Below are positions 61,245-64,000 of a stretch of DNA of 64,000 nucleotides, piece by piece. Positions within the stretch are counted from its first letter, which is position 1. Every line of letters starts with the position of its first letter. This DNA is from Fusicatenibacter saccharivorans (GTDB lineage: Bacteria; Bacillota; Clostridia; Lachnospirales; Lachnospiraceae). The notes beneath the pieces were generated by a model, which saw only the letters and a list, made by a program, of their open reading frames with translations, ran no database searches and was not told the DNA's origin. Made by a program: the position numbers and the translations under genes. The stretch lies in contig NZ_JADNOP010000001.1 of NCBI RefSeq assembly GCF_015557635.1, positions 366,359-430,358 on the forward strand, read 5' to 3'.

Positions 61245-62075
61245 ATGGAATCCTGCTTTTACGAAACAATACACGAAACCGATCTGCTGCACGTCCGTTT
61301 TGAGCTGCAGGATGCGCCCGCTTTTGTTTTTCCGGCGCACTGGCACGAATATGTGGAAATTCTCTATCTGATCAGGGGACAGTTTTCCGCGATTGTCCAG
61401 GCAACGGAGTATCGGTTAAACGAGGGCGATCTGATTATCATCAACTCCGGCGACCTCCATATGACGCGCTCCAACACCTGTACATATCTTCTGCTGCAGA
61501 TTTCCGCAAGCCAGATGCGCCAATATCTGCCGGACTTTGATACGATGCGTTTCGACACGATCATTCCCTGCTCGGAACAGCCGGCTCCGCTCCGCGCACT
61601 GCTCTCGGAGATGAACGAGATCCGGCAGAATCCTTCCGATTCATACCAGCTTCTCTTTACCTCACGACTGTACGAATTTCTGTACCATCTCTGCCGGTCG
61701 TATTCCCACCAGATCCCTTCGGCATCCCTCACGGGTTCACAGCGCGATCTGCAGCGCGTGACACACGTTATGAACTGGGTGAAAGTGCATTACCCGGAAC
61801 CGTTAAGCCTCGAAACAGCCGCGGATTCCCTGGCGCTCTCGAAGGAGTATTTCTGCCGGCTCTTTAAAAAGTATACCGGACAGACCTTTCTCGAATATCT
61901 GAACGATGTGCGCACGATGCACCTGTACGAAGATTTACAGAATTCCGACGAAACGATCACGGTACTGATGGAGAAAAACGGGCTGTCGAATTACAAAATT
62001 TTTATGCGGACCTTCAAAAAGCTGTATGGCTCTACACCTCAGAAAATGCGCTCGAACCGGATACGGCACGTATAA
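61245..62075 (+). CDS. AraC family transcriptional regulator
   Basis: A 276-residue regulator with an N-terminal cupin (PAHWHEYVEILYLIRGQFSA, about 25-45; YRLNEGDLIIINSGDLHMTR) for sugar sensing and a C-terminal double HTH: LSLETAADSLALSKEYFCRL (about 185-204) and ITVLMEKNGLSNYKIFMRTF (about 235-254). TGGAGG lies 6-7 nt before ATG 61245. The position divergent from a GH3 beta-glucosidase suggests it activates that gene when its sugar is bound; that is inference from layout. Confidence 0.9.
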   Translation: MESCFYETIHETDLLHVRFELQDAPAFVFPAHWHEYVEILYLIRGQFSAIVQATEYRLNEGDLIIINSGDLHMTRSNTCTYLLLQISASQMRQYLPDFDTMRFDTIIPCSEQPAPLRALLSEMNEIRQNPSDSYQLLFTSRLYEFLYHLCRSYSHQIPSASLTGSQRDLQRVTHVMNWVKVHYPEPLSLETAADSLALSKEYFCRLFKKYTGQTFLEYLNDVRTMHLYEDLQNSDETITVLMEKNGLSNYKIFMRTFKKLYGSTPQKMRSNRIRHV

Positions 62076-62112
62076 ATTCTTTTGAAATTTACTGTTCTTA
62101 TACACACTGAAA

Positions 62113-62147
62113 AGGCTGTGGAACATGATTGCTCATGTCCACAGCCT
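62113..62147. terminator. Bidirectional terminator between the AraC gene and rny
   Basis: AGGCTGTGGA pairs with TCCACAGCCT, inner stem CATGA/TCATG; T5 after on the plus strand, converging genes on both sides. Confidence 0.85.
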
Positions 62148-62187
62148 CTTTTTGATTTCGTTATTAAATTGTTTCGTAGAAAGTCTT

Positions 62188-63753
62188 TTATTTCGCGTAA
62201 TCCGTTACACGGCTCTCGCGGATAACATTGACCTTGATCTGTCCCGGGTATTCCAGTTCAGCTTCGATCTGTTTCGAGATATCCCTTGCGAGCAGTACCA
62301 TTTCAGAATCGGATACCTGCTCAGGAACAACCATGATGCGGACTTCTCTACCAGCCTGAATAGCAAAAGATTTTTCGACACCCTTGAACGAATTCGTGAT
62401 GTCTTCCAACTGTTTTAATCTGTTGGTATATGTTTCGAGTGTTTCTCTTCTTGCACCCGGTCTTGCTGCGGAAATTGCATCCGCTGCCTGAACGATACAT
62501 GCAATCAGAGACTGGGGCTCTACATCCCCGTGATGTGATTCTACTGTGTTGATCACAATCTGAGATTCTTTGTACTTTTTGCAGAGATCTGCACCGATCT
62601 GAATGTGAGATCCTTCTACCTCATGGTCGATGGATTTACCGATATCATGAAGCAGTCCGGCACGTTTTGCCATGCGGACATCGCATCCTACCTCTCCTGC
62701 GAGGAGACCGGAAAGCTGTGCTACCTCGATCGAATGCTTTAATGCATTCTGTCCGTAGCTGGAACGGAATTTCATTCTTCCAAGGAGACGGATCAGCTCC
62801 GGATGAAGTCCGTGTACACCGACTTCCAGTGCGGCTGCCTCGCCTTCCTCGCGAATATTCTGTTCTACTTCTTTGCGGGCCTTTTCTACCATCTCTTCGA
62901 TGCGGGCCGGATGGATTCTTCCGTCTACGATCAGTTTTTCCAGAGCAATTCTTGCCACCTCACGGCGGATCGGATCGAATGAGGAAAGAACGACTGCTTC
63001 CGGTGTATCGTCGATGATCAGGTCAACGCCTGTCATGGTTTCGAGTGTACGGATGTTTCGTCCTTCACGGCCGATGATGCGGCCTTTCATTTCATCGCTC
63101 GGAAGCTGTACCACGGAGATGGTACTCTCGGATACGTGATCGACAGCACATTTCTGAATAGCTGTTACCACATACTCTTTTGCCTTACGGCCTGCTTCCT
63201 CTTTTGCTCTGCTCTCCAGCTCTTTGTAGAGCTTTGCTGTGTCGATTTTTACTTCGTCTTCCACAGATTTTAACAGATACTCTTTTGCTTCCTCGGAGGT
63301 AAAACCGGAAATTCTTTCCAGTTCCTGTACTCCTTTTTCGTGTAGACCGTCTACTTCCTTTTCTTTCTTTCTGACGCTTGCCTCTTTTGCTGCAATTTCG
63401 TTTTCACGACGCTCCAATACGTCCGCTTTTTTATCTACAGATTCTTCTTTCGATAAAACGCGCTTCTCATATTTCTGCAGTTCCGCTCTGCGCTCTCGGG
63501 TCTCTTTTTCTACTTCATTCTTCGTACGAAGAGACTCCTCCTTCGCCTCCAGCAGGGCTTCCCGTTTCTTAGTTTCGGCAGTTTTCAGTGCTTCATCTAT
63601 GATGTTTCTCGCCTTTTCTTCCGCTGTGCCAATTTTCTCAGCATTCTGCTTGATTTTATTGTCCACAGCAATTTTCCTGGTAACAGGAACCGCAATAAGC
63701 AGCGTGACTACTACAGCAATGAATACCAGCAGAATTGTAATACCTGTACCCAT
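62188..63753 (-). CDS. rny: Ribonuclease Y
   Basis: A 521-residue membrane-anchored endoribonuclease that starts mRNA decay in Firmicutes. N-terminal membrane helix (3-24), a long coiled coil (30-200, [20 protein letters not shown]), KH domain with [20 protein letters not shown] (about 222), and the HD domain with [13 protein letters not shown] (about 366) and HHGDVEP. All catalytic residues are present. GGAGGTGCTCC precedes ATG 63753. Monocistronic, with its own promoter. Confidence 0.96.
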   Translation of the reverse strand: MGTGITILLVFIAVVVTLLIAVPVTRKIAVDNKIKQNAEKIGTAEEKARNIIDEALKTAETKKREALLEAKEESLRTKNEVEKETRERRAELQKYEKRVLSKEESVDKKADVLERRENEIAAKEASVRKKEKEVDGLHEKGVQELERISGFTSEEAKEYLLKSVEDEVKIDTAKLYKELESRAKEEAGRKAKEYVVTAIQKCAVDHVSESTISVVQLPSDEMKGRIIGREGRNIRTLETMTGVDLIIDDTPEAVVLSSFDPIRREVARIALEKLIVDGRIHPARIEEMVEKARKEVEQNIREEGEAAALEVGVHGLHPELIRLLGRMKFRSSYGQNALKHSIEVAQLSGLLAGEVGCDVRMAKRAGLLHDIGKSIDHEVEGSHIQIGADLCKKYKESQIVINTVESHHGDVEPQSLIACIVQAADAISAARPGARRETLETYTNRLKQLEDITNSFKGVEKSFAIQAGREVRIMVVPEQVSDSEMVLLARDISKQIEAELEYPGQIKVNVIRESRVTDYAK

Positions 63754-63803
63754 TACCGGAGCACCTCCTTATTTAGTTTTCATTGCACATTTACAACACT
63801 ACA

Positions 63804-63832
63804 ATTTTATACTGTTTTCACAAATTTGTCAA
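63804..63832 (-). promoter_or_regulatory. Promoter of rny
   Basis: TTGACA (63827-63832) and TAAAAT (63804-63809) on the minus strand, 17-bp spacer. Confidence 0.7.
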
Positions 63833-63864
63833 TGTTTTAAAAATATTCATGTAATTTATTGCAC

Positions 63865-64000
63865 TTGACACTCCCCACAGCTAAAGCAGGGGGATTCTTG
63901 TTTCTTCCACTACTGCATTGACGAATACCTTACGGTACTGCAATGTCTTACACAGTGTCCACAAGCTATGTTTATCCTGTTCCCGTATGCCCTGCGGTAC
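63865..64000 (-). mobile_element. End of an IS200/IS605-family element (partial)
   Basis: TTGACACTCCCC (63865) followed by a hairpin-forming CCCCACAGC...GCAGGGGG block and TTCTTG matches the right end common in IS605-type elements (the minus-strand reading is ...GGGGAGTGTCAA). The rest to the window edge is the subterminal/tnpB 3' region; a minus-strand frame open from the edge stops at a TAG in CTTTAG near 63882. The transposase body, if any, lies outside the window. Whether this is a whole copy or a remnant cannot be seen. Confidence 0.5.

Overview
The window looks like the chromosome of a low- to mid-GC Gram-positive anaerobe of the Clostridia, most likely a gut Lachnospiraceae member. The reasons are the ADDNYVAYAA tmRNA tag, SpoIIM beside XerD, SecG-RNase R-SmpB-tmRNA synteny, an archaeal-type AspRS, an Rrf2-NifS-NifU-MnmA cluster, RNase Y, a domain-permuted GH3 beta-glucosidase and consensus vegetative promoters (TTGACA-17-TATAAT type) with AGGAGG-like ribosome binding sites. 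The genus cannot be fixed from sequence alone. Most genes lie on the minus strand.

Layout. 0-3.5 kb: end of an FtsX/MacB-type ABC permease and an M18 aminopeptidase. 3.7-8.1 kb: a MarR regulator with a heterodimeric ABC exporter behind a repeat-rich operator. 8.1-10.9 kb: a MoxR ATPase plus VWA protein pair. 11.1-19.3 kb: a radical SAM/SPASM protein, a shortened cyclase-family protein, an AspRS with an Asp-rich leader-peptide attenuator, a membrane phosphoesterase, a PHP phosphoesterase, a cysteine-less homologue of the radical SAM protein and a TetR regulator. 19.4-23 kb: a two-component system and glycerol dehydrogenase.

23-37.3 kb is an accessory, mostly AT-rich tract. It holds a chimeric macro-domain/nitroreductase pseudogene, a DUF4143 ATPase, an ABC-F protein, an APH-like kinase, small envelope proteins, an orphan AbiEi antitoxin with its operators, a sugar ABC transporter, a YaiI pseudogene and an AlbA_2/Schlafen-type regulator. 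It ends at the 3' end of ssrA, a common integration site.

37.3-49.6 kb is core: ssrA, smpB, rnr, secG, then glycolysis (eno, gpmI, tpiA, pgk, gap) interrupted by hom and ridA. 49.8-54 kb is an iron-sulfur/tRNA thiolation operon (Rrf2 regulator, nifS, nifU, mnmA, histidinol phosphatase-like). 54-64 kb: a lipid flippase, DAHP synthase, xerD, spoIIM, the permuted GH3 enzyme with a divergent AraC regulator, rny, and the edge of an IS200/IS605-like element.

The strongest unusual signal is the leader of the AspRS gene. A consensus promoter is followed by a 14-codon peptide MNEMHSVQMHRDDD ending in three Asp codons, then mutually exclusive hairpins and an intrinsic terminator, 150 bp before the gene. 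This is the layout of ribosome-mediated attenuation, in a lineage where T-boxes are the usual control for aminoacyl-tRNA synthetases. Other notable signals are a five-fold 15-bp repeat array at the MarR operon, a radical SAM pseudoenzyme, and two small RNA candidates (13.5 kb and 42.3 kb).
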